In this document: positions 37,901 through 48,160 of the stretch, piece after piece
How the letters are laid out: each line of letters begins with the position of its first letter
Position numbering within the stretch: the first letter of the stretch is position 1
NCBI GenBank assembly: GCA_019671135.1
Contig: JAHRHY010000034.1
Span: 33,091 to 97,090 of the forward strand
Direction: 5' to 3'
Length of the DNA stretch: 64,000 nucleotides
Source: Linnemannia hyalina
Taxonomy: Eukaryota; Mortierellomycota; Mortierellomycetes; Mortierellales; Mortierellaceae
Notes under the pieces: generated by a model
What the model was told of the DNA's origin: nothing
Seen by the model: only the letters and a program-made list of their open reading frames with translations
Database searches by the model: none
Made by a program: the position numbers and the translations under genes

Positions 37901-40519
37901 AATGCAGTGTTCTCGACTGTGGACCTAAAGCAGGCGTATCATCGATTACCAATCCATGAAGAAGATCAGCCGTTGACGGCATTTATGCATAACGGGATTC
38001 AATATATGTTCAAGAAGGCTCCTTTTGGATTGAAGCCCTTGTCCAGTTTGTTTCAGCGTGGCATGAGCCGAATCCTTGGGGATTTGAAATTTGTCAGAAA
38101 TTTTATCGATGACATTCTTCTCGCATCAAAGAACAGAAGCGATCATGCGATTCAGATGATAGAGTTGGTTAAACGGCTAACTGATGCCAAGCTTATTATT
38201 AACCTTGACAAGTGCAAGTTCTACAGTACGCAGGTGGCGTTGCTGGGCTTCATTGTGGATCTTGATGGAAAAAGAATTGATCCCAATAAATTGGTGAATA
38301 TCAATGATTGGAAACCCCCAACTACGGGTAAGCAGGTTCAATCTTATATGGGGACTTTTAATTTTTTCCGCGATCACGTACCCATTATAGCTACCATTAG
38401 CGCTCCGCTAGATGCTATGCGTAATGTGGTGGGTCCATTTACGTTGAATGCTGCTCAGTTGAAGAGCTTTGAGGCACTAAAGAATTTGTTGGTCTTATCG
38501 CCCATAATTTGCTGGGTGGATTTCAATTTGCCGTTATATGTTGCTACAGATGCATCTAACGTTGGAATTGGAGCAATTTTATATCAGCTGCCGGAAGGCG
38601 AGGCGAATCCCAAAAACATTAGATATATTTCTTTTGTTGCGCGCTCATTGCAACCCAGTGAACGACGCTATAGTACAACTCAGAAGGAGTTATTGGCAAT
38701 TGTGTTTGCACTGAAGAAGTTGCATTACTATTTGTGGGGCCGTCACTTTACGCTTTTCACGGATCATCGCGCTCTTACTTTTATGCATACGCAGAAGGAT
38801 ATGAACTCGATGCTTACCGCATGGCAGGAGACTATTTTGGATTACACGTTTAAGGTTGTTTATCGACCTGGCGTTCTGAACGTTTTACCAGACGCTTTGT
38901 CTCGCCAGTTTCCTCAAGAGTTGTGGACAGCCCGCATTCAAGGATCTGCTCCGAGCAAAATTTATGGTTATGTTCACTTAATCCAGGACGCCGACACTCA
39001 ACGTGTGACGGTAGCTGTCTCAGAGAGAAGAGGAGTGTTAGTCGACGCACATGCGCTTGGTCACATTGGGACCAATGCCATGGTCAAGCATATTCATTCG
39101 TTGCAAAAGACGTGGCCTAATCTGGCCAAGGATTGCTTGGAGTATGTTCAGCGTTGCCAAGAATGCCAGCGAGTCAACATCGCACGCAAGGGATACCACC
39201 CTCTGACGGCCATTCATGCTCAGTTACCAGGTGAACATATGGCGGTTGATTTGACCGGTCCATTCCCTGTGGAGAGCGATGGAAACCTATTCCTACTCAT
39301 TTTGGTTGATGTTTGTACAAGGTTCGTCTTCTTGGAACCCATACCTGACAAGAAGGGGATGACCATTGCAAAAGTTTTGTTCAAAATCTTCACCACTATT
39401 GGTTTTCCACGTATCCTCCAATCTGACAATGGCAGAGAATTCGTTAACGAGGCGGTGCAAGTGATGACTACCACTATGGGAGTGCAACATAGGTTACTCA
39501 CCCCTTATCACCCTCGCGGAAACGGAGTCGCCGAAAATCATGTGAAAACAGCATGCACTATCATTCGCAAAGAGGTTCAAGACCATAAACAAGCATGGGC
39601 GAAACATGTTCCTATGGCACAGCTAGCTATGAACACCAGAATTGTGGCTCTACACAATTCGTCCCCATTTTCTTTGTTTTTTGCGCGGCGTTATAATGGT
39701 ATTAGCAATTTTTCGGACACGACAGAGAAGTTATCATCCCAGGAGGAGCTCTTAAAGCGGCTTGAGTACATGACCAAGACCGTCTTTCCAGCGATTGACA
39801 CTAAGACCCGTGAAACTCAACGTCGAATGATTGAGCGTTTCAATAGAACAGTACTGCACAGTGAATTCCCTGATGGAGCAAAGGTTATGTCTTTGGACCC
39901 GATCTTGGGCGACAAGCTTTCGCCTAGGTATGAAGGCCCTTATATTGTAGTCAGACGAACAACTGGTGGATCCTATGTGTTGAAGGATGCCACAGGAGAA
40001 GAGTTAGGTCGTAAATTTGCGCCGTCGCAGCTAAAGCTTGTGCTCGACGATTTTGAAGCAACTGACACATACGTAGTAGAAAAAGTTCTCAACCACAGGC
40101 ATGGACCTAGGGGGGGGATGGAATACCGCGTAAAATGGAAAGGGTACAAAGAGGAAACCTGGGAGCCTCAAGAGAATTTTATTGAGAGAAAGTGTATCAC
40201 AGACTACTGGAAGACTAAAAACCTACCAGGATCGCAATCTCTAACGCAGCCTCGTCAAACGGCCGCGACTCTCGGGACTAAGGGTCAAGAGCAGGAGCTC
40301 AATCCATCGCAACGTAAAGGTGCTACTAAAACATCAAAGAACATATCCAATGGTGATGCTCTTAATAAGGGTACATGCAAGCGTGCAAACCCCGACGAAG
40401 AAGAAGATCAATTGGTCGATCGACGCAGGTCTAAACGACTGCGAAGAAATAATGCTAATGGCGAGAAGATGAGTATTGAGCTTAGGACGATTCGCGGGCG
40501 TATGCCTGATCGTCATTAG
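34913..40519 (+). CDS. Gypsy A Gag-Pol polyprotein, 1868 aa
   Basis: Single open frame from MAANTAKKNEDV. Gag has an acidic start, a coiled-coil (residues about 60-130), a capsid-like region (about 165-340) and an RGG-type basic box (GRGGSHGRGGYKRNF, near 460) instead of a CCHC knuckle. An acidic linker follows, then protease LALIDTGATHSF (about 743), RT with CLDPRPLNAHLP (965) and FIDDI (1064), RNase H TDASNVGIGA (1210), integrase zinc arm HALGHIGTN (1381), catalytic blocks VDLTGPFP (1443), QSDNGREF (1503) and VAENH (1538), and a chromodomain (about 1723-1766). Gag and pol are fused without a stop or shift, so particle stoichiometry must be set another way, for example by proteolysis. Probably a functional master copy. 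Confidence 0.95.
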   Translation: MAANTAKKNEDVGNKVVGALDALTLTSGRDEGAGMDVDVDMQETVGSDFMDAHAARGKMKEYSMQLATLTRQKMQLAARIQGLSQEEGDQERPKLAELTRQIAEAKTAMNEWNVMLDDLESAERSMGRTAFSSVVTREENEELGVKKGGKIDEIKLSNEFPRYHRLVEAHLLPVLDIKIHGPLITNVREFLYEFHRIGVTKFTTGGFDERCSRLLCLANMDRKASDAMNAVLSRDPEGKWPWARCEKVFVESAMTQTERTDEVEKVIKMGLERGESYKQYYHRMKRLMDVYQVKDLPKFADLLFLLQRAVDPSFLTMILLQKRIAVLEGMLGVAPDETTFESYMDSLQHMQGPADSDEWAPVILERRRLTGAADNEAARQAQSLKDKLINQQKRAAAAATLATTSGTRVGGTTGGSINQVPTAGDSSVQKGNAGFGGQRGAFGNGSGSGAPRGRGGSHGRGGYKRNFNRGHHPYPGRGNSNGKLNHTVEYDDASEEKVEVDGGEMSVVDQDVVEMSNENGDVTEVEHDRMTNDASFTLHSKQVETSSEMQQADVHELEEQSHSLTEVVIVNETTTDEKNVSDINPRSETVKKRKKRKKKAKGIAKIELKSKLRGESGLGMRVHVGPLPMHPLDGGEGSGDAKVAVDQAKVKYGAMGIVKEGRDNAPAEYNIEDVVDDEYLRAFERFSISDNPVSDACDGYPLFSFGEKDFELVHKHYGSSKRKHQPDNRLFVPVYLNQERHLALIDTGATHSFISAAVVKKYSIPVKPMEGYIELADSSVIKRVGETENVEIVCGQNVLSAPYEVIEQSHAVTIGMDLFHRYGFNIVGLPDADESSGRMPAPVEDEKPTLIPLTIPEREKTQEFIAEKDAFMKSIEESLRLNAKIPNTSHCTIPEMKVYLPVPDDVILYRRPKVFAASQMPVLDEAIQNWLKDDVITLAPAGNAHSNTLTLAAKKDANGNKTLYRVCLDPRPLNAHLPDDNFPVPLISDIMQFAGGNAVFSTVDLKQAYHRLPIHEEDQPLTAFMHNGIQYMFKKAPFGLKPLSSLFQRGMSRILGDLKFVRNFIDDILLASKNRSDHAIQMIELVKRLTDAKLIINLDKCKFYSTQVALLGFIVDLDGKRIDPNKLVNINDWKPPTTGKQVQSYMGTFNFFRDHVPIIATISAPLDAMRNVVGPFTLNAAQLKSFEALKNLLVLSPIICWVDFNLPLYVATDASNVGIGAILYQLPEGEANPKNIRYISFVARSLQPSERRYSTTQKELLAIVFALKKLHYYLWGRHFTLFTDHRALTFMHTQKDMNSMLTAWQETILDYTFKVVYRPGVLNVLPDALSRQFPQELWTARIQGSAPSKIYGYVHLIQDADTQRVTVAVSERRGVLVDAHALGHIGTNAMVKHIHSLQKTWPNLAKDCLEYVQRCQECQRVNIARKGYHPLTAIHAQLPGEHMAVDLTGPFPVESDGNLFLLILVDVCTRFVFLEPIPDKKGMTIAKVLFKIFTTIGFPRILQSDNGREFVNEAVQVMTTTMGVQHRLLTPYHPRGNGVAENHVKTACTIIRKEVQDHKQAWAKHVPMAQLAMNTRIVALHNSSPFSLFFARRYNGISNFSDTTEKLSSQEELLKRLEYMTKTVFPAIDTKTRETQRRMIERFNRTVLHSEFPDGAKVMSLDPILGDKLSPRYEGPYIVVRRTTGGSYVLKDATGEELGRKFAPSQLKLVLDDFEATDTYVVEKVLNHRHGPRGGMEYRVKWKGYKEETWEPQENFIERKCITDYWKTKNLPGSQSLTQPRQTAATLGTKGQEQELNPSQRKGATKTSKNISNGDALNKGTCKRANPDEEEDQLVDRRRSKRLRRNNANGEKMSIELRTIRGRMPDRH

Positions 40520-40830
40520 CATGCATCATCAGTGCATCCGATGAATAATGCAGTAGGGGTTTTTCCGCTTCCCCTACAATCACGTTCGAGGTTTTCCCTC
40601 TTGGGTTTTCCCCTCGCAAGGATTTTTAAACGATTTTTTGCCTTGAGTGAACAATTAATGTCATGTGAGGATTGTTGATCCTCAACCTGTCTGCAAGGTT
40701 TTTATTCAGATTTTTTCCTGGCAGAACAGTAAAATAATGCACAGAGTCCAAGTGATTCTTAGACACAAACGAGCAGAGCATATATGCGTTTTAAAGCAGA
40801 CGGCTTTCAGCCTTTCCCATGGGAGGGGAT
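40520..40830 (+). other. Gypsy A 3' untranslated region
   Basis: Between the pol stop and the 3' LTR; it ends in a purine tract. The phrase GAGGTTTTCCCTCTTGGG is shared in part with gypsy B, supporting common ancestry. Confidence 0.6.
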
Positions 40831-40999
40831 TGTCGCATATTTGCCTGTCTCGGGGGTGTCAGCTAATGTAATTAGGCTAGAGACAGTAATTTAGTCATAT
40901 GACCAGACACCGACATAAATGGAGGTGTCTGGGCTGTTAACAAAGATCCCTCTCTTGTCTTATCAATTCGATTGTGCGTGACTAGCGTAAAAATTTTCA
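40831..40999 (+). repeat. 3' LTR of gypsy A right
   Basis: 169 bp, matching the 5' LTR at 33983-34151; followed directly by gypsy D integrase sequence. Confidence 0.93.
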
Positions 41000-41000
41000 C

Positions 41001-42250
41001 CAGGAAAAAATCAAGACACTAATCCCCGATGATCTATACTTTGGTCCAATACTCGCCAAGACCGCAAAGTCGAACTCGGACAATGCCCAGTACTCAATTC
41101 AAGATGGGCTACTCTTGCGGGATGGCCTTGTCTGCGTCCCCGACGATCCCGAACTCAAGAAACAAATCCTTCAAGAATGTCACGACGCCCCAACCGCCGG
41201 TCATTTTGGAATTACCAAAACCTCAGACCTTGTCAGTCGAACCTTTTACTGGCCTTCCATGTGGCGTTACATCAAGGATTACATCAACGGTTGTGACACC
41301 TGCCAACGGACAAAGTCATCCACTCACAAGCCTTATGGACTTTTACAACCCCTGCCTGTACCCGATCGCCCCTGGACCTCAGTATCGATGGATTTCATCA
41401 CCCAACTCCCCCCCTCAAACGGCTATACGGCAATCTGTGTTTTTGTGGACCGATTCACCAAGATGGCACACTTTGTCCCCACCTACGACAACATCAATGC
41501 ACAGGATACGGTCTGTTTGTTCCTAGAACGCGTATTTTCAGCCCACGGTCTCCCGGATGACATTGTTTCTGACAGAGGCGCCACCTTCACTTCAGCCTTC
41601 GTTTCCACCATGTTCAAGTCTCTGGGGATCAATCAGAAGCTTTCTACCGCCTACCACCAACGCACCGATGGACAGACCGAGAGAGTAAATTCAATACTGG
41701 AACAGTACCTACGAGGGTATATCGACTATCAGCAAACGGACTGGAGCACCCTTCTACCGATAGCAGAATTTGCATACAACAACGCAACACACTCAACAAC
41801 AAAAACAACACCATTCTTTGCCAACCTCGGCTACCATCCGAAATTCACCATCACCATCCCAAGAGTCTCGAAGGACAATGTCCCAGCCCAGGAACGCGTC
41901 CAGGCCCTAAAGAACCTCTATGCGGAGATGCAACTCAATATTCACACCGCCATTGAACAGCATGCCAGGAACTTCGACACCAAGGCCCAACCACAACCCA
42001 ATCTGCAAGTAGGAGATCTTGTATGGCTAGACGCCCGGAACCTCCAAACGAACAGACCATGCAAGAAGCTCGACCATAAGCGCATGGGCCCTTACCGTAT
42101 TCTCGAAAAAATCGGCACTCGATCCTTCCGTCTCGATTTACCACCAACGACCAAGCTACATCATGTCTTTCATGTAAACTTACTTGAGCGTGCGCATCCA
42201 GATACGATCCCCGGTCGAGCCTCAAAACGACCTCCTCCGCTCGAAAAAGA
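41001..42250 (+). pseudogene. Gypsy D integrase fragment (both ends truncated)
   Basis: Open from 41001 with no start codon of its own. It holds the H2C2 arm (AGHFGITKTSD ... CDTCQRTKSS), the core Asp in MDFITQLP, Asp in VSDRGATFTS, Glu in TDGQTERVNS, and a C-terminal GPYRILEKIG block. The codons just before 42250 (ERAHPDTIPGRAS) lead toward a missing chromodomain or tail. The 5' side is cut by gypsy A and the 3' side by the 19.9-kb transposon. It differs from families A, B and C. Confidence 0.85.
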
Positions 42251-42252
42251 TA

Positions 42253-43380
42253 TTCTAACACCCCCTGTCAGACACCCCCTGTTAGTATTGCACTGACAGG
42301 GAATTTCCAAAAATAAATTGCCATATGTTTTTGGTCTTTTTTCAATTCTAACAGGGGCCTGTTTGAACAGGAGCATGGATGGAAATCAAAACACCCTGTC
42401 AGAATAGAAATGCTTTTTGCACTTTCTTTTTGCCGCGCTGATGGCAAAAAGATCATTTGACCAGTGCTACCCGTCGTTCTCAATAGACTTCTCCTTTCCT
42501 CGCCGTGCATTGAGATTCTCGTCAAAGAGTCAAATTCAGACACCATCGGCTGTTCAGTGATCCCTCTTGACCATTTCAGGCACCCCAAATAATACCAAAA
42601 AATGTTCATATACATACACTTCACCATTTTTCTCGACTGCGGGTTTTGTTACTTGCACGCCTTGCTTGATACCCCGCTGGAGGATGATCACTATAGACTT
42701 TGTTCAAGTAGCCCTCATTCCATTTTATCCTCTCACCTTTGTCTCTCTCTATCCTTGACTCCCTGTCCCTCTCTTAGTCTTCATCTCTCTTTCTTTGACA
42801 CTCCTTCTCTCTTTCTTTGACACTCCTTCTCTCATTCTTTGACACTCCTTCTCTTATTCTTTGACACTCCTTCTCTCTTTCTTTGTCTCTCCCTCTATCT
42901 TTCTTTAACTTCCTCTCTTTCACTCTTTGTCATTCTCTTTCTCCCTTCCTTTAACTTCCTCTCTTTCACTCTTTGTCATTCTCTTTCTCCCTTCCTTTGT
43001 CCCTCTCTGCCTCCTTGTTTTCCTCTCTCTCTTTGTCTATCTCTCTCTCTCTCTGCCTTTGTCTTTCTCTCTTTTCTCTTTGCCTCCCTTTCTCTCTCTT
43101 TATCTTTCTCTCCCTCTAAAAAAAAAAAAAAACAACAACAAATGCAAAGGCAATGAAGGCAATGAAGGCAAAGGACACACGGTTGCTGGCGTATTTTTAT
43201 TGTTATATTCGCATGCCATGGACTTCACACTGGATGAGACAGATGAGAGACATCCATGCATACATGAATCTTAATGCCAACAGGTCTTGCCCCTCTAGCT
43301 GCCATCAGGATAATTTTCATTCATCTGTACATAGCCAACGTAGGCAATGTAGGCCAAAAAAAAAATAAAAAAGGATCCAA
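42253..43380 (+). repeat. Left terminal inverted repeat of the 19.9-kb element
   Basis: The tip hairpin (CTGTCAG, 21-nt loop, CTGACAG) is followed by a unique segment ending near 42720, a CT-rich microsatellite (about 42740-43115) and a block with CATCCATGCATACATGAATC. The right end carries the same order inverted. Confidence 0.85.
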
Positions 43381-43810
43381 AAAAAAAGACAACACATGCA
43401 AAGGTAGTGAATGCAATGAGGGCAAAGGACACATGATTGTTAGCATATTTTTATTGTTATGTTCCTATGCCATGGACTTTACCCCTGGACGAGACAGACG
43501 TGAAACATGCTTGCATGCATGAATCTTGATACCAATAGGTCTTGACCCTTTAGATTCCATGAGGATATTTTTCTTTTTTTAATTCACCTGTACATAGCCA
43601 AAAAAAACAACAAAAAACAAGGCAGCACATCCGAAGGCAATGAAGGCAATGAGGGCGCAGGATACATGATTGTTAGCATAATTTTATTGTTTTACTCCTA
43701 TACCATGGACTTTACCCTAGACGAGACGGATATAAAACATAGATGCATACATGAATGTTGATGCCAATGGGTCTTACCCCCTTTAGCTGTCACTAGATTT
43801 TCTTTTCGTT
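43130..43810 (+). repeat. About 230-bp tandem repeats next to the left end
   Basis: Three diverged copies begin near 43140, 43390 and 43620. Each holds GGCAATG(A/G)(A/G)GGC, a TTTTTATTGTTAT-like run, CCATGGACTT and a CATACATGAAT-like phrase. Two inverted copies lie at about 60940-61390. Confidence 0.75.
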
Positions 43811-46277
43811 TTTTTCGCGTTGTGCAAGCATTATCCAAGCATTGTCCATCATGCTTTTTTTTAAGTCCATGAGTTGGCCCATCAGTACAACACACTGCTT
43901 TGGAAAATGGATTTTATTACTGTTTTGTTTTGATGTATATGATTGTATGGTGCTCAACTAAGGACCTCGCTGTAATAGCAACAGAGGTAAGGCATGGAAA
44001 AAAGGAAAGAGCAAGACATGGAGCAAGGGGGAGAATAAGGAAGAGATAAGAGGACACAAGAGGATCGAAAGGTCGAGTGCAAAGTTGCAAGAATCGATGA
44101 CGTTTATTGTGCAGGGGAACCTAGGGTAATTAGACGTGTTAGGGTTACTGAGTTCTGGATGGTGTGGTGGATAGGTACGTAGTTAGATAGGGGAGCGATT
44201 CAGATAGAAGTATCGGTAGATAATGGAATGGATAGAGGTGGTAACCAGGTGAGATGTGGTTTAGGTCGTACATAAGCTTGTTGGTTACTTGGAGGTGCCT
44301 CTCTAGCTGTACATGACGATAGGCGCTGTTCGAGTCTATCTATTGATCTTCGCACCACTAATGCGCGTTTGCCAGAAAACCCGGTAGGAAAGAGGCGCTT
44401 GTCATTTATGGAGAGAATGGGAAGAACTCCCTTCATTCGTATCTAGTTTATTTTCTACCGCACCGCCCCTGAGAGAGGGATCGATTGTTGTGCAGAGCGG
44501 ACGAGCCAGGATTAGAGGACTGTGGCTTGTTATATGGTGTCATGGAGCAGACTTTTAAAAGCCCTTTTTTATTAGATACAATCCGTGAACTGTAGGGTTA
44601 AAAAATCAACTCGCGTACGGAAAAAATAAATAACAAGACTGCACCCGGTGTTTCCCCAGTCGACTGACATCCCTAGCTGCCGTCTTCAAGGCGAGAGCAG
44701 AATGAAATAGAGAAAAGATACCATTCTTATCCTTTCCATAAAAGACAATCCAGAGGGCTGCAATGATTAGACAGAACACGAATGAATGTGTATTGTATTT
44801 GTTATGTTTATTCTGAAGGAAAAGGATGGAATAAAAAGAAGAGTGTGCAGAAGAAAGGCAGGGGACAGATGGAAGCGAGTTATTGCAGACTGGGGAATAA
44901 GATAAGGGAATAAGGGGTATGTTCATGCTTAGTGTTTCTCAAATGCGAATGCAAATAAAGGGGTTTCCATTGATTTTACATGATGCGAATGCGAATGCAA
45001 ATGCGAATGCACTATGTTCTTAAGAAACACTATTCATGCTAAGGGCCAGATGAACTGAAGAAACCAAGGCAGTGCTTGGACATTGGATGGGCTTGGATGT
45101 TGGACGGGGCTTGGGATGTTAGACGGGGCTTGGAACATGGGTGGGCTTGGATCTTGGGTGGTGGCTCAGTTGGTGGCGTAAGTCACGTGATGTGACATCT
45201 GAAATCACATTACGCGTTCAATGGAAGTAGGACAAAACCTATTCCTGCGTAACCGGGGCAACCTGGGGCCTGGCGGTCTTGGGGGAAAACGTGGCAAGGG
45301 CTTTCTAAACATAGGTATCATTTACGTAAGGAAAGATGAAAAACAGGAAGAGGTCGTTTGGGAAAGCAGGATAAATTAGGGGGATTGTTCTCTGCGTTTA
45401 ATGCGGTGTGCCGAGTCTATTAGGCAGGACTTGACTATTCAAAAGACAAGCTCTGGTAGAAGTATTCCGACCTTTGAATAACGAACTTGTGGGCATTTCC
45501 TCCAAAAGGCGTTGTATGGTGGATTTGATCGAAGGGCTCACACAGAGCGAAAAATAAATGCACCAAGCAAGACAGTGAGGGCAAGAGTAAGACAACAACA
45601 TACAGCACGCGAGACATTCGAGGCGCGGACAAGGAAAAATAATATGCACCAAGCAACACAGTCAAGGCAAAGAGGAAACGAAGGGGATGAATGAACAGAC
45701 ACGGCAATAAAAAATGAAGCCGCTTGTGTATTTTCTCCTTCGATTAATGGTTATGTTAAAAAACGAGCTACAAAGATGCAGCTGAGATGGCTAGTTGCCA
45801 TACACACGCAGTAAAAAGGTGACGCATAAGGGTCATATAGACATGATGCCATTGCGTTTGAAGGAGCGACAATGGCTCTGATGGCCATTGAATGTCGCAC
45901 CAATGATAACTGCAGGTAGGTAAGATTGCATTTGCTGGCGGAAGGAGGGGGATGCTCGTTGCCAAATAATATGTTTGATGGAGTCGTGTGCTGTTTTTGT
46001 TCGTATTTGCGTGGGAGGGGGAAGGAAAAGATGAACGTGTACTCGTAAAACAATGCAGGAAAACGTGGACATGGGATTTACACGGTTGTAATCAAGGGCT
46101 GATCGCAGAGGTTATTTCACAGAAAGACACTGTCATTCAAAGATATAGTGAGCTGAGTGTCAGTGAAATTGAGAAAGGGCCAGTGTTAAGTAGCGGTGAA
46201 ATAGTGGAGCTGGTAGCTGCTACATTCCTTCATTTCTACTATCGTTAACAAAATGCTTTGGACTGTGTGTCTTCACT
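43811..46277. other. 2.5-kb region without a recognised gene
   Basis: It contains a GCGAATGCAAAT microsatellite (about 44945-45010) and a GGGCTTGGA/GACGGGGCTTGG repeat (about 45070-45165). A block at 44857-44925 resembles 49060-49145 (GAGTTATTGCAGACTGG). Short ORFs (44200-44436 minus; 45988-46248 plus, ending in VELVAATFLHFYYR) show no recognisable family; the latter converges on the ULP1-like gene and might be a remnant. Confidence 0.45.
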
Positions 46278-48160
46278 CTAGCCTTCAAGCCAGGGGTTCG
46301 CCCAATTCTTCTTTTTTTTGTTGTAGTAATTCTTTACAAATGTAGAGAGTTGCGCCTGGTCCAAATCAGGCTTGTTACAGGCGTCCCTCATAACAAGGGT
46401 AATAATCGAATCCTGCGTAAGACAAAGATCCAGGCCAATCGTAATAGTGCGTTTCACCATCTTAATAAACCAACGGTCTTGTACATCTAGCAAGGACAAG
46501 AGAAGAGAAATTAAAACCGAGTTGATTTTTTTGGTGGTTGCTTCATTCTTCACTAAGCCGTAATAGAGTGACAATATACCTTTAGCGCCATAGTTAAATT
46601 CTCCTTCATTCTCACTGTCTTCCTCCCACTCGACTCTGCCATTTCCATCATCATCAACTAAGTCATTGTCCCCTTCATCATCTACGTTCCGGCCAATGTC
46701 CCCACTACCATCATTACTGTCGGCTTGAGATGGGGAGGTTAACCAAAGGATGAAATCGTCATGCTGCGACATAATAGGCAGATACGGCTCATGTAGCAAA
46801 TATTCTCGCCAAATGGTGTCCGCCCCGATCTTTTTAGAAGAACAGACAAAGGGAAATGATGAGATGGGTGTAGGTGTGTATGCTTTTTTGTGCGTAAAAA
46901 AAGTAGAGAAAAGAGCAAACACTTACATGGGTGTAACAGGTAAATAAACGCAGCAGGCGGAGTCGGTACTCGAAAAGAGAGGTATGTCTGCTCCAGTTGG
47001 CATGAGTGTTGCACCGTTGTTCCATCGCCATTGCGATCGCGAGGGCTCCGAGGTCCGGAAGTTGAGGCAGAGCAGAGGTGGAAAGAGGTTTGATGTTCTT
47101 CATTGCAACTGTCCACTGATCTTTAGCGGCAGACAACGGGTTGATATAGGACAAAAGAGGCTTGAGATGCCCCAGAGTGATGGGGTGATTGGATGAAGAT
47201 CCGAAATAGATAATGTGGCTGTTCAGATCCAAGATAATCGCACCCCAGTGCTCATGATCCATTCGGACAAATGTGCAAATCATTATCGCCAGTCTCCTTG
47301 TTCTTGTACTCCAAGCAATGGGTCTCTTCCCGGTGAGATCAATAGGCGCAAACAATATCCGACCATCTAGACCATAGCAACGAGTGAAGAGTGCAAGAAC
47401 ACAATCCATAATGCCCTTGTCCAGGCACGCCCTCTCACGTAAAGTGAAAATGCTTGTAAAACTTGGTGCGATAGCATTGGTGAATCTAGGCTGGAAGGAC
47501 CGGATGTATAAACACGCGGACGACTGACCTATAGTAGCAGGATTGTCGAGGATTGCCCTTTTGAGATATCCGGCAAAGGCAACATCCACACCATCGACTT
47601 CAGAGTCCAGCCAATGCAGCATGTCTTGGATTGAGAGTGCAAAGTCTCTTAGAATGTGAAACTAAGCAAAAGGTGAGCTGGGTAAAAAAAGCCAGATAAT
47701 AAATCAAAGCCATATTTTCAAACGAGTACACAGTACTTACTTGACTAAGGTGCCAGATCTGCCTCTGAGTGAAAGACCACCCCGCTTCTTTATAGTAAAA
47801 GTAATACGGCTCCAAATCAGCGAATTCCATCGGTCGACCCAACTTGTCATCTTCCTCGGCCCTCGTACGTTCATCATCTGCCATAAAATGAATGCACCTC
47901 CGGACTGTGTCCTTGCAAGGAACAGTCTCTGTCCATTTCTGAACGGCTGGTGGGTGAATAGCAGGACATCCGTAGTTGCGGGCAACAATCTGGGGCTCCT
48001 CCATTGACTTCACCGAAGGAATAACTTCAAGAAGCTGTAACAATAGGCGGCCGCTAGCAGCTTGACCGAGATGCATCATCCACTGGAGACCAAAGGTATT
48101 GGTGTTCGATGGCTGGTAGTTGATAGCCTGGGTCAATGCCCGAACATCGACTTTGCTCAT
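46278..48160 (-). CDS. ULP1-like protease homologue, three exons, catalytic residues lost
   Basis: Exons on the minus strand: 48160-47741, 47661-46927 and 46829-46278 (568 aa). Introns of 79 and 97 bp have GTAAGT starts and TTAG/AAAG ends, and the frame is kept. The start MSKVDVRALTQAI is preferred over a hydrophobic upstream Met. The central exon has the ULP1/SENP layout: HWLDSEVDGV (entry strand) and HEHWGAIILDL (catalytic His and Trp). The Asp position reads YFGSS rather than YxDS, and the Cys loop reads PDLGALAIAMAM with Gly in place of Cys. ULP1 enzymes process SUMO-like tags; this one looks non-catalytic. The C-terminus has an acidic stretch and a helical domain. It is divergent from the transposase gene at 49725, whose ULP1 domain keeps the triad. 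Confidence 0.6.

Larger units (their letters stand above)
33983..40999 (+). mobile_element. Gypsy A right copy (7017 bp, intact)
   Basis: Complete chromovirus: LTRs 33983-34151 and 40831-40999 (both 169 bp, identical by eye), leader, one 1868-codon polyprotein and a purine tract (GGGAGGGGA) before the 3' LTR. Flanks differ (ACATG left in gypsy C2, CCAGG right in gypsy D), so there is no target duplication. This implies recombination with another copy, or an assembly join. Confidence 0.95.

Noticed and set aside
42780..43110. Ser/Leu/Phe-rich ORFs over the CT tract, resembling membrane proteins
   Set aside because: Translation of a CT-rich microsatellite within the transposon end; the other end shows the same effect.
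45988..46248. 86-codon ORF next to the ULP1-like gene
   Set aside because: No family, no upstream signals and a single short frame; kept only as a possible remnant.
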